Made by a program: the position numbers and the translations under genes. DNA of 54,103 nt. Source: JACOVP01 sp964390715. GTDB lineage: Archaea > Nanobdellota > Nanobdellia > SCGC-AAA011-G17 > UBA489. Below the pieces are notes generated by a model. That model had not been told where the DNA came from, did not search any database, and saw nothing but the letters and a program-made list of their open reading frames with translations. Positions 17,128 to 25,375 of this stretch are shown one piece after another. Location: NCBI GenBank assembly GCA_964390715.1, contig CAYMIM010000011.1:1-54103 (forward strand), read 5' to 3'. How positions within the stretch are numbered: position 1 is the first letter of the stretch; each line of letters starts with the position of its first letter.

Positions 17128-17676
17128 TCAGAATTGTACTTTGACTGGTTTGCTTTCTTCGCCTGTAGCTTTGAAGTAGTCTTTTGGTGTGAAGTTAAAC
17201 ATCGATCCAAGGACATTAGTAGGAAATTGTTGTAATGCTTGATTTAGAGATAAAACATTATCATTGTAAAACTGTCGCGCGTAAGCGATCTTGCTTTCCG
17301 TGCCTGATAATTCTTCTTGCAGTAATTTGAAATTTTCATTGGCTTTGAGATTGGGATAATTTTCAGCGACAGCGAAAATAGTTTTTAAAGCATCACTCAC
17401 TTGGTTCGAGGCTTTTGCTTTTGTTGCCATGTTGCCACCCATTAGTCGAGTTCTAGCCTCAGTCAGTTCTTTGAGCGTTTCTTTCTCATGCTTGACATAT
17501 CCTTTGACCGTGTTAATCAAGTTAGGAATCAAGTCATAGCGTCGCTTCAATTGCACGTCTATTTGTGACCATGCGTTGTCGATTCTGTTTTTGTAAGAAA
17601 CCAGTTGATTATATTTGAAAATAACGTAAATAACCAAAAGTGCAAGAATGATAATAAGCCAAATAAGCAGGGACAT
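17128..17676 (-). CDS. lemA: LemA-family membrane protein
   Basis: One N-terminal membrane helix is followed by a helical cytoplasmic or periplasmic domain with the family signature N-R-I-D-N-A-W-S-Q-I-D-V-Q-L-K-R-R near residues 28-45, then DLIPNL. The frame stays open upstream to 17754, but the ATG at 17674-17676 is preferred. It gives a normal-length protein (182 residues), puts the membrane helix at the N-terminus, and lies about 25 bases after a minus-strand TATA-like tttttaaaca (17697-17706). The partner htpX follows directly. Confidence 0.9.
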   Translation of the reverse strand: MSLLIWLIIILALLVIYVIFKYNQLVSYKNRIDNAWSQIDVQLKRRYDLIPNLINTVKGYVKHEKETLKELTEARTRLMGGNMATKAKASNQVSDALKTIFAVAENYPNLKANENFKLLQEELSGTESKIAYARQFYNDNVLSLNQALQQFPTNVLGSMFNFTPKDYFKATGEESKPVKVQF

Positions 17677-17769
17677 AGAGAGAAAGAAGGAAATGTTGTT
17701 TAAAAAGGTTGTGGTAGTGTTTAAGTAAACCTTAAATAATAAGTTTACTTCCAAAAAGCAGGTGTTCAG

Positions 17770-20004
17770 GTGAAAAAAGACATAACTTTTCTAATTGCTC
17801 TTATGTTGACGCTAGTCTCATTCTTCGCGGCCCAAGAGCAGTTAACTGGACGAGTCACCAATGACTGTACTGACACAGACGATGGTCTGGAGTACGCGGT
17901 AAAGGGAACTGTAACTGTTGATAACGAAGAGTTGACCGATAGCTGTCAAGAAAACGCTGTCGTAGAATATTATTGCAGTCAAAATCAAGCGCGAATAAAA
18001 GTATATGCTTGCCCCAATGGATGTGCAGAAGGCGCGTGCAAGAAGCAGGAAATAACGCGGCAGAAAGAAAGTCTCAAGCTCGGTACAACAACAAATCAAA
18101 TTGAGATCGGCGAATATCTCGGTGATGTAATAGATACTCTGACAGACACAAAAACACCAGCGTTAGCTAGTAGTAGAGTAAACACAGGCAAGTCAACAAC
18201 TTTAGCCAACCAATATCTCAGATTTAAAGACACTGATTTCGCGTCCGGTAGAATTCTCTTTACAGAAGATGATCACAACACCGTCGCTGACTTTCTCGTC
18301 TTTGAGGAAGACAATTACACTTTGGAATATGAGCTAGAATTTAGTCCAGGATTAGCGTCAGCCATCGAGAGTGGCAAGCTGGTAGATCTTGAAAATGAAG
18401 ACATGTTCATGTTGGGAAGAACCTATACTATTGTAGAAGCGGAAAAAAAAGGAAATCAAGTGCGAATAAAATTATTGTCAGGAGCTATTCAAGATACCTT
18501 GGCGGAAGGAGCGTCAAATACATACAGGATCAATGGTAAAGAATACACTGTCAAAGTGATGCTTATCGATGACACTGCGCGCGCGGCGACCATCTCCGTC
18601 AATAACAAAGTTTCAGGACAGCGTAAAGTAGGAGAAACAGAGATCATCGGGGATATGATTCTAGGCATTGCGAAGATGTCTGTAAGTGAGGCTGCTGAGC
18701 AGCAAGATCAAGTTACTTTCATCCTTGACGCGAATACGCTAGAACTAGTAGATAGCGATGTCGCCGATGATAGTTTCTCGCAGGGAGTCAAAATCGATGG
18801 AAAATCCTTGTCTAACACATATACAAAAATAAAAGGTGGTGGTGACAGTACAGAATATACTATAACCTCCATCAGATACCGTTTGAAAGCGGAAAGTCTG
18901 ACAGGAACTGATGTGTTTATTCCAGCAGGAAAAGGCTTACGGGAAAATACTCGCTATCCGCAAGCGCTTCTGGGTGATTGGGATATCAAATACAATGGGC
19001 TTGACGCTAAAAAAACAATCATAAAATTTGACCCTAGTGGAGACAGGTATGATTTGGAATTCACCAATGTAAAAGGGCAGCGTCTCGAAACAACTCTGGT
19101 CACTAATGTCGGAGGCAATCTCAAGATAGGAAAAAATGATAACACTCTGCACTTCATTGAAGGAACCAGCGTAACAAATTATATTATTGCCGCGCAAGAT
19201 GATGTTGTGCTCACTTCATCCAATGATAGAACAGGCATCACCAACGTACTTCGATATATATCTATTGACACGTCCAATAAAAAATTATTCTTCAACGATG
19301 TTGTGGAAGGGTCTAAAGAAACCAGTTATACAGGAACTGAAGGCACAGACGCAAATGCAGATCTAGTTGTAAATGGAAATACCTATCGTGTCTATGTGGG
19401 TGGTGCTCCAGACTACAAGCTCGCCATGGATCTCAATCATGATGGAGATGTAGCTAGTGATGAAGTAAATATCGTTGTCCAGGGCGGCGGATTATTAGAC
19501 CTCGGATCTACCATAGCGCCAAACACGGATTTCAACATGACTTTAACAACGTTGGCGAAGCAGTTTGACACAGCAACCAATGATGAAGCGATTATAATCA
19601 GCATACTCGCGTCAGGCAGTAACGTCGATCTCGATCTGCCAACACAAACAGCGCTAACCATAGAGTCAAGAACAGGTAAAAAACTGGGCATGAGCGACTA
19701 CGGAGTTTTCCTCAAGCAAGAAACAAAAAATCCTGATAAATTGTTCATAGAGTATCCTCTCAGTCAGGCGACAGGAAATATTGAGCTCGTCTTCAGCGAA
19801 GAAGAAAAACAAAACACCGCGCGAACAAAGAAAGAAGAGAAAACAGAACAGCGACCAGAGCCAAAAAAAGACCAGCCCGAAGTGAAGTCTACAGAGTCAC
19901 CCACACAAGAAGAGCCCAAGCCAGTCATCACCTATGAAGAACAAGCAACAGGCTTCCGTGCATGGATCAAGAGAATATTGCAAGCAATAACTAATTGGTT
20001 CTAG
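17770..20004 (+). CDS. Large secreted, S-layer-like surface protein
   Basis: The start is GTG at 17770. A Lys-Lys N-terminus is followed by a hydrophobic signal sequence (about 6-20, FLIALMLTLVSFFAA). A Cys-rich module follows (about 30-95), with six to seven cysteines including E-Y-Y-C and C-P-N-G-C-A-E-G-A-C, a domain type seen on DPANN extracellular proteins. Residues 110-680 are beta-rich with repeated SNTYRINGKEYTV-like and NTYRVYVGG segments, as in archaeal S-layer proteins. Near the C-terminus comes a Lys/Glu/Pro-rich linker and a final amphipathic helix FRAWIKRILQAITNWF that could associate with the membrane. The S-layer or cell-envelope role is inferred from architecture. Confidence 0.75.
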   Translation: MKKDITFLIALMLTLVSFFAAQEQLTGRVTNDCTDTDDGLEYAVKGTVTVDNEELTDSCQENAVVEYYCSQNQARIKVYACPNGCAEGACKKQEITRQKESLKLGTTTNQIEIGEYLGDVIDTLTDTKTPALASSRVNTGKSTTLANQYLRFKDTDFASGRILFTEDDHNTVADFLVFEEDNYTLEYELEFSPGLASAIESGKLVDLENEDMFMLGRTYTIVEAEKKGNQVRIKLLSGAIQDTLAEGASNTYRINGKEYTVKVMLIDDTARAATISVNNKVSGQRKVGETEIIGDMILGIAKMSVSEAAEQQDQVTFILDANTLELVDSDVADDSFSQGVKIDGKSLSNTYTKIKGGGDSTEYTITSIRYRLKAESLTGTDVFIPAGKGLRENTRYPQALLGDWDIKYNGLDAKKTIIKFDPSGDRYDLEFTNVKGQRLETTLVTNVGGNLKIGKNDNTLHFIEGTSVTNYIIAAQDDVVLTSSNDRTGITNVLRYISIDTSNKKLFFNDVVEGSKETSYTGTEGTDANADLVVNGNTYRVYVGGAPDYKLAMDLNHDGDVASDEVNIVVQGGGLLDLGSTIAPNTDFNMTLTTLAKQFDTATNDEAIIISILASGSNVDLDLPTQTALTIESRTGKKLGMSDYGVFLKQETKNPDKLFIEYPLSQATGNIELVFSEEEKQNTARTKKEEKTEQRPEPKKDQPEVKSTESPTQEEPKPVITYEEQATGFRAWIKRILQAITNWF

Positions 20005-20010
20005 TTTTTC

Positions 20011-20427
20011 TTATGAATATTTACCTTCATCTATGAACTGTTGAGTCGTTTTTGTTTGGACAATATGTTGTGCAAAAAAATCCTTGTCATTGGTCCAGAT
20101 AAAGTCCGCATGTGTTGCAAGAGCGCAGGCAATATAATCAGCGTCTTTTACATCTCGTGTCATTGCTTCTTTTGACTCTTGCATAAAAGGTTCATATTCA
20201 AAATATTCAAGAACAGTAATGAAAACAAGTAAAGCGTGTAAATTAGTATCAAATTCCTCTGGTGATTGTTTACTATAGTCACAGATGAAAGACTTGTATT
20301 TTCTGATTTCTTCAAGAATTCTTTTGGGGACATAGAAAGTATAATGCTGTGCGGTAATAATGGTAACTGTCGCGCGAGATCCTAGCGATGCGGCAATAAA
20401 AATGTTCGCGTCGAGAACAATCTTCAT
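20011..20427 (-). CDS. vapC: PIN-domain ribonuclease toxin (VapC-like)
   Basis: The 138-residue protein has the PIN fold acidic residues: Asp6 in VLDANIF, Glu40 in ILEEI, and a DADYIACALA segment with WTNDKDF near 115. PIN toxins are Mg-dependent RNases that cleave tRNA or rRNA. Its start overlaps the stop of the upstream antitoxin-like gene in an ATGA, the standard VapBC arrangement. Confidence 0.88.
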   Translation of the reverse strand: MKIVLDANIFIAASLGSRATVTIITAQHYTFYVPKRILEEIRKYKSFICDYSKQSPEEFDTNLHALLVFITVLEYFEYEPFMQESKEAMTRDVKDADYIACALATHADFIWTNDKDFFAQHIVQTKTTQQFIDEGKYS

Positions 20428-20642
20428 GGTCTGTTAGTTACGCGTTTACCAAGCTTCAAAGCGAATTTTTCTATCTCCTTCTCACTAAGGAATGTCTTAG
20501 ATACGAGTTTTTTAAGGAGTTCGAGGGCTTCTAATTTTTCTCTTGCTGCTTCTTTCATAACAGCGCTCCATCTAATCTCAGAATGTTTCTTCATTTCCTT
20601 CCAAAGCTCATCTTCAACGGTTACGGTCAAATTATGGGGCAT
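20424..20642 (-). CDS. vapB: Ribbon-helix-helix antitoxin-like protein
   Basis: The start chosen is the ATG at 20640-20642, preceded by a GTGAGGTG ribosome binding site; a longer frame from 20741 lacks support. The 72-residue protein begins with a strand HNLTVTVEDELW typical of CopG/ribbon-helix-helix regulators and ends in a helical, toxin-binding type tail. It lies directly before the PIN toxin. A near-palindrome at 20661-20680 over the likely transcription start is a good candidate for autorepression. Confidence 0.8.
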   Translation of the reverse strand: MPHNLTVTVEDELWKEMKKHSEIRWSAVMKEAAREKLEALELLKKLVSKTFLSEKEIEKFALKLGKRVTNRP

Positions 20643-20660
20643 GTTGTTCACCTCACGTAG

Positions 20661-20680
20661 TTTACATGAATTCACGTAAA
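20661..20680. promoter_or_regulatory. Palindromic operator of the VapBC-like operon
   Basis: The 20 bases TTTACATGAATTCACGTAAA are a near-perfect inverted repeat with one mismatched pair. They lie between a minus-strand TATA box (gtatataaa on the plus strand, 20685-20693) and the antitoxin start. That puts the palindrome over the predicted transcription start, where a ribbon-helix-helix dimer could block initiation. A third partial half-site (CACGTAG, 20654-20660) is adjacent. Confidence 0.6.
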
Positions 20681-20793
20681 TTAAGTATATAAATCTTTCT
20701 ACATCTGAATAATCAGAGAAGAGGTTAGAAGTAAAAGACAATGTTGCAGACAGGTAAGAAGCTTTAAATAGAATTCTTCAGTTATTTTCCTAT

Positions 20794-20899
20794 GGGCCCG
20801 TAGCTCAGCCTGGTTAGAGTACCAGTCTTATAAGACGATATCAGCTAAAACATTGCCTAAGAGAGCTGGTGGTCGGCAGTTCAAATCTGCTCGGGCCCA
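20794..20899 (+). tRNA. tRNA-Ile(UAU) with a 31-nt intron
   Basis: The acceptor pairs GGGCCCG with CGGGCCC, with discriminator A at 20899. The D stem GCTC/GAGT and T arm CGGCAGTTCAAATCTGCTC are in place. The anticodon stem is CCAGT (20822-20826) with GCTGG (20865-20869). The loop starts C-T then TAT (20829-20831), and A37 is at 20832. The bases 20833-20863 form a 31-nt intron at the canonical 37/38 site. Anticodon UAU reads AUA; most archaea instead use a CAU anticodon with modified C34. The 3' 79 bases are repeated at 22364-22442. Confidence 0.85.
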
Positions 20900-20942
20900 C
20901 ATTTTCTTTATTCCAAATAAGAGAAGCCAATGTGCGCGAACA

Positions 20943-22202
20943 CTACAAAGAAAGTAAAAATTTCCAGACTGGTATAAAATGAATGGTGATGTTTTTGTTG
21001 TCTTTCGTAAAGAGTTTTTTCTCTTCAAGATCTTTTGTTACAATGATGCCTTCATCCAGATCCATCTTCTTACAGAAGTTTATTAAAGTTTTCGCGTCTT
21101 TAGCGGAGATAGCGTTCTTATATTTTACTTCTACAGGGCATATTTCTTGATTATGAAATTTCTCCAAAACAAAGTCGACCTCATCCTTGAAGGGAGTTCT
21201 CCAAAAGAATTTAGAACGAGTTTCTATGGCTACAAGATTTTCTATGAGTTTGCTTTCGTCTGTTTCCGGGGAGAGATGGGAAAAAAAGCTGGTGGAGCTC
21301 AGGTAAAACTTTTTCAATTTCTTTTCAGAGGTAATTCTGTTTCTTGAAAAATTGTATATCTTTTTGATTAAGAAGGCTTCTTCAAGGTAAAAAAGATAAT
21401 TCGACAAAGTAGTCCTATTAATCCCTAGTTCTCTTGCTAGGCTTTCGTATTCTATAATCATGCCTGGATTAGAGGCGATTATTTTAAGCATCCGCATAAG
21501 CAGATCCTGATGATCTATAGCGAAAACCTTTGGTATATCTATGTAGACGACTTTTTCCAAGATGCTTTTTACATACGCTGCTATAAATTCCTCATGTTCA
21601 TCGACAGTCTCTACAAATTGTCTTTTTATATACAGCGCGAATTCCTTCTTAAGCTCCCCTTGAAAGAGCTTATCTTTTTTTATCAACGCTTCTTTTTTTC
21701 TAAAGACCAAAAATTCACGAAAGCTTAGTGGCGAAAGATAAAAATCAAAGCTTCTGCCAGCGAGCGATTCCTTGGATCTCTTTTGTATAAACAGGGAAGA
21801 AGAGCCAGAAACAAAAAATTTGATAGGGGAAGTGTCATAGTAATATTTTATTTGATTTTGCCAATCTTCAAGCTTCTGTATTTCGTCGAAAAACACGTAA
21901 AGTTTAGTTGCGTTTTTGTCAATGTTGGTCAGCTTTTCAAACGCTTGTATGATTTCCTCAATCTTTGGCTGTTCCTCATCAAATGAATAGTAGAGAATAT
22001 GTGTCCTGTCAACTTTTTCTTGGAGAAGAGCGTTAATGAGCTGTTGCATCAAGACAGTTTTGCCAGTTCTTCTTAATCCAGAAATAGTGATGATGGGTCT
22101 GTTAGAGAGGTTTTTTGCTAGGAGCTTGAAGATGTCTCTATCTAGGGTAAATGGGTAAACAAAATGCTCTTTCCAATGGGGGTTGTGCTTTTCGAGGTTC
22201 AT
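20943..22202 (-). CDS. AAA-type ATPase with C-terminal DUF4143 nuclease-like domain
   Basis: The 419-residue protein has Walker A GLRRTGKTV near residue 43 and Walker B LYVFFDEIQ near 102, followed by a sensor-like VSGSSS. A winged-helix-like part (about 250-285) precedes a C-terminal DUF4143-type domain with EVDFVLE and P-V-E-V-K, the PD-(D/E)XK pattern (about 345-380). This family is widespread in archaea, often multi-copy and mobile; its function is poorly known, with proposed roles in conflict or regulation. The protein is AT-rich and Lys/Phe-rich compared with its neighbours. It lies alone between two copies of a tRNA-Ile fragment. Confidence 0.88.
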   Translation of the reverse strand: MNLEKHNPHWKEHFVYPFTLDRDIFKLLAKNLSNRPIITISGLRRTGKTVLMQQLINALLQEKVDRTHILYYSFDEEQPKIEEIIQAFEKLTNIDKNATKLYVFFDEIQKLEDWQNQIKYYYDTSPIKFFVSGSSSLFIQKRSKESLAGRSFDFYLSPLSFREFLVFRKKEALIKKDKLFQGELKKEFALYIKRQFVETVDEHEEFIAAYVKSILEKVVYIDIPKVFAIDHQDLLMRMLKIIASNPGMIIEYESLARELGINRTTLSNYLFYLEEAFLIKKIYNFSRNRITSEKKLKKFYLSSTSFFSHLSPETDESKLIENLVAIETRSKFFWRTPFKDEVDFVLEKFHNQEICPVEVKYKNAISAKDAKTLINFCKKMDLDEGIIVTKDLEEKKLFTKDNKNITIHFIPVWKFLLSL

Positions 22203-22275
22203 GATAATACGTTTATTATAACAGACATATTATTTAATAACATGATTATTATAAGTTACATATTATTTATAAGCC
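22203..22275 (-). promoter_or_regulatory. Promoter of the ATPase gene with tandem repeat
   Basis: Read on the minus strand, a CTTATAAATA TATA element (near 22265-22274) is followed by two tandem copies of a roughly 33-base unit. Each contains TAAATAATATGT, then three bases, then TTATAATAA, and the copies run up to the start codon. Tandem AT-rich units between TATA and ATG may be binding sites for a regulator, possibly the ATPase itself. Confidence 0.5.
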
Positions 22276-22363
22276 TTTCGGTCGGTCCTAAAATCAATAT
22301 GCAGATTCTGGAAATGAATTACTTTCGCGGTAGTAAATGAGAGACCACATGCTAATGAAAGTG

Positions 22364-22442
22364 CCAGTCTTATAAGACGATATCAGCTAAAACATTGCCT
22401 AAGAGAGCTGGTGGTCGGCAGTTCAAATCTGCTCAGGCCCAC
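22364..22442 (+). repeat. 3' tRNA-Ile fragment (second copy of the direct repeat)
   Basis: These bases repeat the tRNA-Ile gene from its anticodon stem through the intron, T arm and 3' acceptor, with one substitution that breaks an acceptor pair. There is no D arm or 5' acceptor sequence upstream, so it cannot fold as a tRNA. It marks the distal end of the ATPase-carrying segment. Confidence 0.85.
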
Positions 22443-22460
22443 TATACTTACAATTCCACA

Positions 22461-22916
22461 CTATTTTTTAGTTAAGAAATGGTCTGTCAAGAAAATCCCA
22501 TGGTGATCTTTCGATTTTTTTGAAAAGTCCCTGGCGGTTTTTGGGTCTTTCTCAAAAGTCAAAAAGCTATAATTACAAAGTTCAAAATGCTTTTGTAGCC
22601 AGTCAGGAACTGGAACAGCAAAAACAATGCCGGTTTGCATGCGAAATTGTTCGGCGACTTGTTGATTTCTTGAAGCAGAGCGTGAAGTAACGGACAGAAG
22701 AACATTATATTCTGGAAAAGACAAAGATTTATCTCTTTGTTGTGACACAATCAAAAGGTAAGGTTCTCGATCTTGCTTGAACAATCCATATTTATTGGCG
22801 TTTCCTAATAGCTGGTGGATTTGTTGTAAAGGTTCTTGAAAGCCTCGGAGCGCTTCTTCCAAAGAATGATCAAATCTCGCTGCCTGCACTAAAGTTTGTG
22901 GAAGTTGTATAGTCAT
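22461..22916 (-). CDS. Hypothetical protein coupled to dCTP deaminase
   Basis: A 151-residue soluble alpha/beta protein with a Gln-rich helical N-terminus (about 1-45), a central strand P-Y-L-L-I-V-S and a further block IVFAVPVPDWL near 105. Its start overlaps the upstream dcd stop in an ATGA, so the two are co-translated. The family is not recognised. Linkage suggests nucleotide or DNA metabolism. Confidence 0.6.
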   Translation of the reverse strand: MTIQLPQTLVQAARFDHSLEEALRGFQEPLQQIHQLLGNANKYGLFKQDREPYLLIVSQQRDKSLSFPEYNVLLSVTSRSASRNQQVAEQFRMQTGIVFAVPVPDWLQKHFELCNYSFLTFEKDPKTARDFSKKSKDHHGIFLTDHFLTKK

Positions 22917-24073
22917 AATTTAGCCCAGTCTATTTTCTTAAAACATCTTGGCGGTTGTGGTCCGAACTGTCCTTGGAAATAGGATTTAAGGTCTGCAGAT
23001 CCATAAACGAGTTCTGGAACGTTGTTGTGATAAAATTCAAGGCGTGACAAAGGTCTTCCATGTGTCAAAGTGATATTGTGTAATTCTGTGGATCGTACTT
23101 CAAAAACTGCAGGAGCTCTAAAGCCAGGATCAAAAAATCCAGCAAAGTGTATCTTGCCTTCAAGTGAGCTATTATGGTTGGCATGTAAAAAAGCGCTCTT
23201 ATCAGAAGGAATTGCTACGACTTCTTTTGAGCACAGCAGAATACATTGTTCAGGTTCAAGAACTAGACCACCATGATGTTCGGCGATATGGAGAGGTTCA
23301 TAAAAATTAAGAGGATCATAAAAGTCTCGTCTAGTAAGGTCTACAGGAAGAGAAGTATGGCGTGCGCGAAGACCAACAACTTGCTTGGATTCCTTGCATT
23401 CCAAATCAAGGTGCAGTTGCAGGCCATCTGAAAAAATAGCGGGAGGAGTAGGTACTTGTCGCATGAGGGTGTCATAAAGAAGAGGTTGTCGCTTGGCCAG
23501 AGCATGCAGCTCCGATTCAGAAAGTTTTGCGTCATAGCCGACAAAAAAACGCGCTTGGGTGAGCGATTGGCCTTGATAAACAATAGTGTTAAAGGCGTAA
23601 GGTTGTAGCAAAATCCAAAGAGCGAGAGGTCCTTTGGTAAAGGGTGATGGATGGACTTCATCAAGGCTGGTATTAAAATTTGCTAAGATGCGTGCATCTA
23701 AAAAAATTCTGCCGGTGCTGCTGCGGGGAGAAAATTTTACTTTTTCATGAGCGCCTAATAAAAATTGCTCCCGAAGGCGAATTAAATAAGTATGCCCTGT
23801 TTGGAGCATAACTCCATTAGAAAGATCAAGTGCGTGTTTTTGTCGCGCGGGAATATCCTTTACTAAGGAGGCGATAGTGTTATCTGGCTCTGGGCTAAGG
23901 ATACCTGCGATATCGCTATTAAGTGCGTAGCCTTCGCCGCTAAGAGTGGGTTCGAAAGAGGCTGGTTGAAATGATGATTTATCTGGACTATCGTGAGTTT
24001 CAGTGACAATTTTCTTTTCAAGAAATCGTGCTCGCAGTTCATGATCAACCAAACATCGTCCACGTTCATCCAT
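22913..24073 (-). CDS. dcd: Double-domain dCTP deaminase-like protein
   Basis: The 386-residue protein has two copies of the dUTPase/dCTP-deaminase barrel. The first has FSPRSSTGRIFLDARIL (nucleotide-binding P-R-S-S-x-G-R type motif). The second has FLHANHNSSLEGKIHFAGF followed by DPGF, the usual deaminase glycine-rich block. This tandem form occurs in some bacteria. The enzyme converts dCTP to dUTP and feeds dUMP for thymidylate synthesis, which fits the ThyX-like cluster elsewhere in the window. The frame opens at a TTG at 24088, but the ATG at 24071-24073 lies about 25 bases after a TATA and is preferred. Confidence 0.8.
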   Translation of the reverse strand: MDERGRCLVDHELRARFLEKKIVTETHDSPDKSSFQPASFEPTLSGEGYALNSDIAGILSPEPDNTIASLVKDIPARQKHALDLSNGVMLQTGHTYLIRLREQFLLGAHEKVKFSPRSSTGRIFLDARILANFNTSLDEVHPSPFTKGPLALWILLQPYAFNTIVYQGQSLTQARFFVGYDAKLSESELHALAKRQPLLYDTLMRQVPTPPAIFSDGLQLHLDLECKESKQVVGLRARHTSLPVDLTRRDFYDPLNFYEPLHIAEHHGGLVLEPEQCILLCSKEVVAIPSDKSAFLHANHNSSLEGKIHFAGFFDPGFRAPAVFEVRSTELHNITLTHGRPLSRLEFYHNNVPELVYGSADLKSYFQGQFGPQPPRCFKKIDWAKL

Positions 24074-24183
24074 AGTATCTAAAAGCAAGAATTTATTTAT
24101 ATGTGTTTCTTATTCAAGAGAAGTAGTGAAGAAAAGAGATTGGAGTTAACTTTATAAATCATCTCCAAGGTTGTTCTTGTTGA

Positions 24184-24256
24184 GCTCTCATCGTCTAGTG
24201 GTCAAGGACGAAGGCTTTTCGAGCCTTAAACCCGGGTTCAAATCCCGGTGAGAGCG
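24184..24256 (+). tRNA. tRNA-Glu(UUC)
   Basis: The 73-nt intronless gene pairs GCTCTCA with TGAGAGC, discriminator G. The anticodon stem AAGGC/GCCTT encloses TTTTCGA with anticodon TTC. The T arm is CCCGGGTTCAAATCCCGG. All arms are regular. Confidence 0.95.
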
Positions 24257-24307
24257 TCCCTATTCTCAAGAGAAAACATTAAATAACAAACAACAAGCAA
24301 AAAACAG

Positions 24308-25321
24308 ATGATACGAGCAGGAATTCTCGAAACAGGTTATTGTGTGGGCAAAAGAAGAGTCACAAACGCGGACTTTGAAGGAAAAACACTGTATGAACAT
24401 AATGAGTTTGGAGAAAGAACCGGTAAAACTATTGTAACAAGTGATGTATGGATGTTTCCTAAATCAGGTATTAAAGAAAGACGATATGCTGAGCCACACC
24501 AACAACCCGCGGACCTAGGAGAAATAGCGATGCTCAGAGCATTACGGCGAGCGAACAAAACTCCAGAAGATCTAGAAGGAATTATTGTTGCTACAGTGAC
24601 TGATCCGCAAGGATTTCCTTCATGTGCGCAAAAGATAAGAGAAAAAATTGGTGCGAAAAACGCGAGAGATTGTTTTGATGTCGCCGCGGCTTGTGCGGGA
24701 TTCCCATTAGCGCTCACCGATGGCGCTCTAAGAGTTATGAATCCACAATTTTATACGAATGTAGGATCAAGAATATATGCCATTGTTGGAGTAGAAAAGC
24801 TAACAGGAATGTTAGACTTTGAAGATCCAGATCAGAACGACTTCTTATTTGGCGACGGTGCTGGAGCGGTAATCATAGGTCCAAGCGACGATCAAAATCG
24901 TGGTATAATGGCGACATATGCCGATACAAAAACTGAAGACAATTGTATTACGCTAATAAGTAGGGATCCTCGAAGGATGCTACGAATGAGAGATGGAAAA
25001 AAAGTTATGAGAGTCGCGGTAAGAGGTTTAGTTGACGCGTATCAAGCGCTCATTGAAAAAACAGGCTGGAAAAAAGAAGAGATTATCTTAGTGCCACATC
25101 AAGCAAACGACCGCATCATAGAAGAAGGAAGAGAAAAATTAGAATTAAAAAAAGAGCAGATTATAAATACAATACGCAAATATGGTAATTCCTCATCAGC
25201 GTCCATGCCTATTGCGCTTGCCGTCGGATATAGAAAAAGAATTATTAAACCAGGAACAAAAGTGATGGTAATCGGATTTGGTGGAAGTATGGGTATTTAT
25301 GGTGTTGCTTACGTAGCGTAA
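24308..25321 (+). CDS. FabH-like 3-oxoacyl-ACP synthase III (KAS III)
   Basis: The 337-residue thiolase-fold protein carries the KAS III triad: Cys129 in DVAAACAGF, His264 in VPHQANDRI and Asn294 in YGNSSSASMPIAL, with the 30-residue His-Asn spacing of bacterial FabH. In bacteria FabH starts fatty-acid synthesis by condensing acyl-CoA with malonyl-ACP. Archaea generally lack this pathway. The A-C-A-G-F context argues for KAS III rather than archaeal HMG-CoA synthase, although a mevalonate or other condensation role cannot be excluded. No acyl carrier protein or other fatty-acid genes are nearby. Confidence 0.85.
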   Translation: MIRAGILETGYCVGKRRVTNADFEGKTLYEHNEFGERTGKTIVTSDVWMFPKSGIKERRYAEPHQQPADLGEIAMLRALRRANKTPEDLEGIIVATVTDPQGFPSCAQKIREKIGAKNARDCFDVAAACAGFPLALTDGALRVMNPQFYTNVGSRIYAIVGVEKLTGMLDFEDPDQNDFLFGDGAGAVIIGPSDDQNRGIMATYADTKTEDNCITLISRDPRRMLRMRDGKKVMRVAVRGLVDAYQALIEKTGWKKEEIILVPHQANDRIIEEGREKLELKKEQIINTIRKYGNSSSASMPIALAVGYRKRIIKPGTKVMVIGFGGSMGIYGVAYVA

Positions 25322-25375
25322 AGCAATACATTTATTAATCTCACAGCGATCGTCTTCCATAAAGAGGTGTAAACG

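Larger units (their letters stand above)
20822..22442. mobile_element. ATPase-carrying segment bounded by 79-bp tRNA-derived direct repeats
   Basis: The bases 20822-20900 (anticodon arm, intron, T arm and 3' acceptor of tRNA-Ile, plus one base) recur at 22364-22442 with a single difference (cGgg versus cAgg). The second copy lacks the 5' acceptor and D arm and is not a functional tRNA. The 1.46 kb between the copies holds only the AAA/DUF4143 ATPase gene and its promoter. Integration at the 3' part of a tRNA gene leaves this geometry, with the intact gene at one end and a fragment at the other. No integrase is present, so this is either a decayed integrated element or a local duplication. Confidence 0.6.

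Noticed and set aside
22343..22442. A second functional tRNA-Ile gene
   Set aside because: The D arm and 5' acceptor are missing and one 3' acceptor base is changed, so it is only a fragment.
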